Part shown: positions 62,301 to 64,000 of the stretch, piece after piece
How positions within the stretch are numbered: position 1 is the first letter of the stretch
Layout of the letters: every line of letters begins with the position of its first letter
From: Streptomyces lienomycini
Lineage (GTDB): Bacteria > Actinomycetota > Actinomycetes > Streptomycetales > Streptomycetaceae
Length of the DNA: 64,000 bases
Assembly: GCF_027947595.1 (NCBI RefSeq)
Contig: NZ_CP116257.1
Span: 3,038,001 to 3,102,000, forward strand
Direction of reading: 5' to 3'
The notes under the pieces: model-generated
Databases searched by the model: none
What the model was told of the DNA's origin: nothing
Seen by the model: the letters and a program-made list of their open reading frames with translations, nothing else
Position numbers and translations under genes: made by a program

Positions 62301-63098
62301 TCAGCCCGACACGGCGTCGACGAGCGTCGCCAGCGAGGCCGCCAGGCGCGACAGCCCGGGCCCGGCCGGACCGCCCGGCTCCGACATGTAGGTGTCCCGG
62401 CGGATCTCCACCATCAGCGCGCCGACCTCGGCCCGCGTCCCGTAGAAGTCCAGCGGCACGTACGTCCCGCCGAACGGGCTGTCCAACCCGGTCTCCCCGC
62501 ACGGGGCGAACGCCTCCCGGGCCGCGGCGAGCAGGGCGGGCGGCGTGTGGAAGCCGTCGGTGCCCAGGCAGACGGGTGGACGCGGGCCCTCGCCGTGCAG
62601 CTCGTAGGGGAGCGGCTCGGTCGGGTAGGAGTGCACGTCGACGATCACGGCCCGGCCGGTGGCCGCGAGCCGGTCGGCGACCGCCTCCGCCATCGCCCGC
62701 GCGTACGGCCGGAAGTACCGCTCGATCAGCGGCTCGGGGTCCGTGCCGTCCGCGCGCAGCACCTCGCGGTGCGAGGTGCGCGTGTACACGGCGCCCATCC
62801 CGACGGCCGTCATCTCCTCCCGCTCGTCGGGGAACCGCTCCGGGTCGACGACCAGCCGCGACGCCCCGTTCACGAACCGCCAGGGCGTGAGACCGGCCAG
62901 TTCGCAGGCCCGCTCGGCGATCTCGGCCGTGTGCGAGTCGGTCATGTGGTCCAGCTCCCGCTCCAGCTCCGCGTCCGAGAGCACGATGCCCGGGCGGACG
63001 TCGGCGGGGATCTCGCGGGAGGAGTGCGGCACGTGCAGGATCACCGGGGACGCGGCGGCGCCCGGGAGGAGTGCGAAGGAAGCGGGGGCGTCGGTCAT
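62301..63098 (-). CDS. N-formylglutamate amidohydrolase
   Basis: 265-residue zinc amidohydrolase of the FGase family: VILHVPHSSREIPADVRPG, TDSHTAEIAERAC, SRLVVDPERFPDEREEM and AVIVDVHSYPTEPLPYE. It would hydrolyse N-formyl-L-glutamate, the last step of one histidine breakdown route, or a related N-formyl compound. No hut genes are adjacent. Start ATG 63098. Confidence 0.85.
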   Translation of the reverse strand: MTDAPASFALLPGAAASPVILHVPHSSREIPADVRPGIVLSDAELERELDHMTDSHTAEIAERACELAGLTPWRFVNGASRLVVDPERFPDEREEMTAVGMGAVYTRTSHREVLRADGTDPEPLIERYFRPYARAMAEAVADRLAATGRAVIVDVHSYPTEPLPYELHGEGPRPPVCLGTDGFHTPPALLAAAREAFAPCGETGLDSPFGGTYVPLDFYGTRAEVGALMVEIRRDTYMSEPGGPAGPGLSRLAASLATLVDAVSG

Positions 63099-63130
63099 CA
63101 GAGGTGCTCCGGAGGTATGGGGGAGGACAG

Positions 63131-63171
63131 ACGGGCACCCCGTCTCCGCCGAGCGGAGACGGGGTGCCCGT
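63131..63171 (-). terminator. Strong hairpin terminator of the isocitrate dehydrogenase gene
   Basis: A perfect 19-bp stem (63131-63149 with 63153-63171) and a 3-nt CGA loop, 25 nt beyond the isocitrate dehydrogenase stop. GC-rich, no U-run. Confidence 0.85.
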
Positions 63172-63195
63172 GGGACGCGCGAGGGCCGGCGAGGA

Positions 63196-64000
<805 letters not shown>

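Overview
The window is high-GC actinobacterial DNA with the codon pattern and gene families of Streptomyces: a conservon, WhiB-like protein, GntR regulators, GTG/TTG starts and ATGA/GTGA overlaps. From memory, without any search, the gene order resembles the right arm of the Streptomyces coelicolor/lividans group. Supporting landmarks are threonine dehydrogenase + kbl, a GlnA3-type glutamine synthetase-like gene, a large inositol cluster and a monomeric isocitrate dehydrogenase at the right edge. Three identical tRNA-Pro(GGG) genes lie about 20 kb apart.

Layout: 1-150 is the N-terminus of an aldehyde dehydrogenase. 525-4452 is a conservon (CvnA-D plus a GAF protein). 4627-9732 holds threonine catabolism (tdh-kbl), a LysR regulator, a YjbR-like protein and an MFS carrier. 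tRNA-Pro copy 1 is followed by a fully overlapping Mrp Na+/H+ antiporter operon (10028-16676). 16705-23102 (minus strand) holds a NUDIX-like protein, an amidohydrolase + GlnA3-like pair, a lipoprotein, a WhiB/DUF3140/HhH group and an alpha/beta hydrolase. 23295-30451 holds a thiolase, an acyl-CoA synthetase, a TauE-type permease, a large drug exporter with a C-terminal winged-helix-like tail, CobF and a DUF309 protein. tRNA-Pro copy 2 follows.

30695-49414 is a carbon-catabolic region. It holds an ankyrin protein, an aldo/keto reductase behind a MerR-type promoter, and the inositol genes: GntR, iolD, iolB, aldolase and iolC diverge from a sugar ABC importer and an isomerase, with a perfect 17-bp inverted repeat between them. 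Next comes a second sugar/inositol-like set (iolG, SDR, PhyH, Gfo/Idh) beside a FadR-type GntR regulator. Last is a decayed 4-oxalomesaconate module whose hydratase is reduced to 77 codons while the aldolase and tautomerase remain intact. A bile-acid-type symporter and tRNA-Pro copy 3 follow.

50939-64000 holds a GST-like protein, an astacin-like protein with HQxxH instead of HExxH, a frameshifted LuxR regulator and a repeat-rich spacer. Then comes the most intriguing module: a TPR-CHAT (caspase-like) protein divergent from an intracellular subtilisin, an ECF sigma factor and a small acidic protein. A P450, an N-formylglutamate amidohydrolase and isocitrate dehydrogenase (cut by the window edge) close the window.
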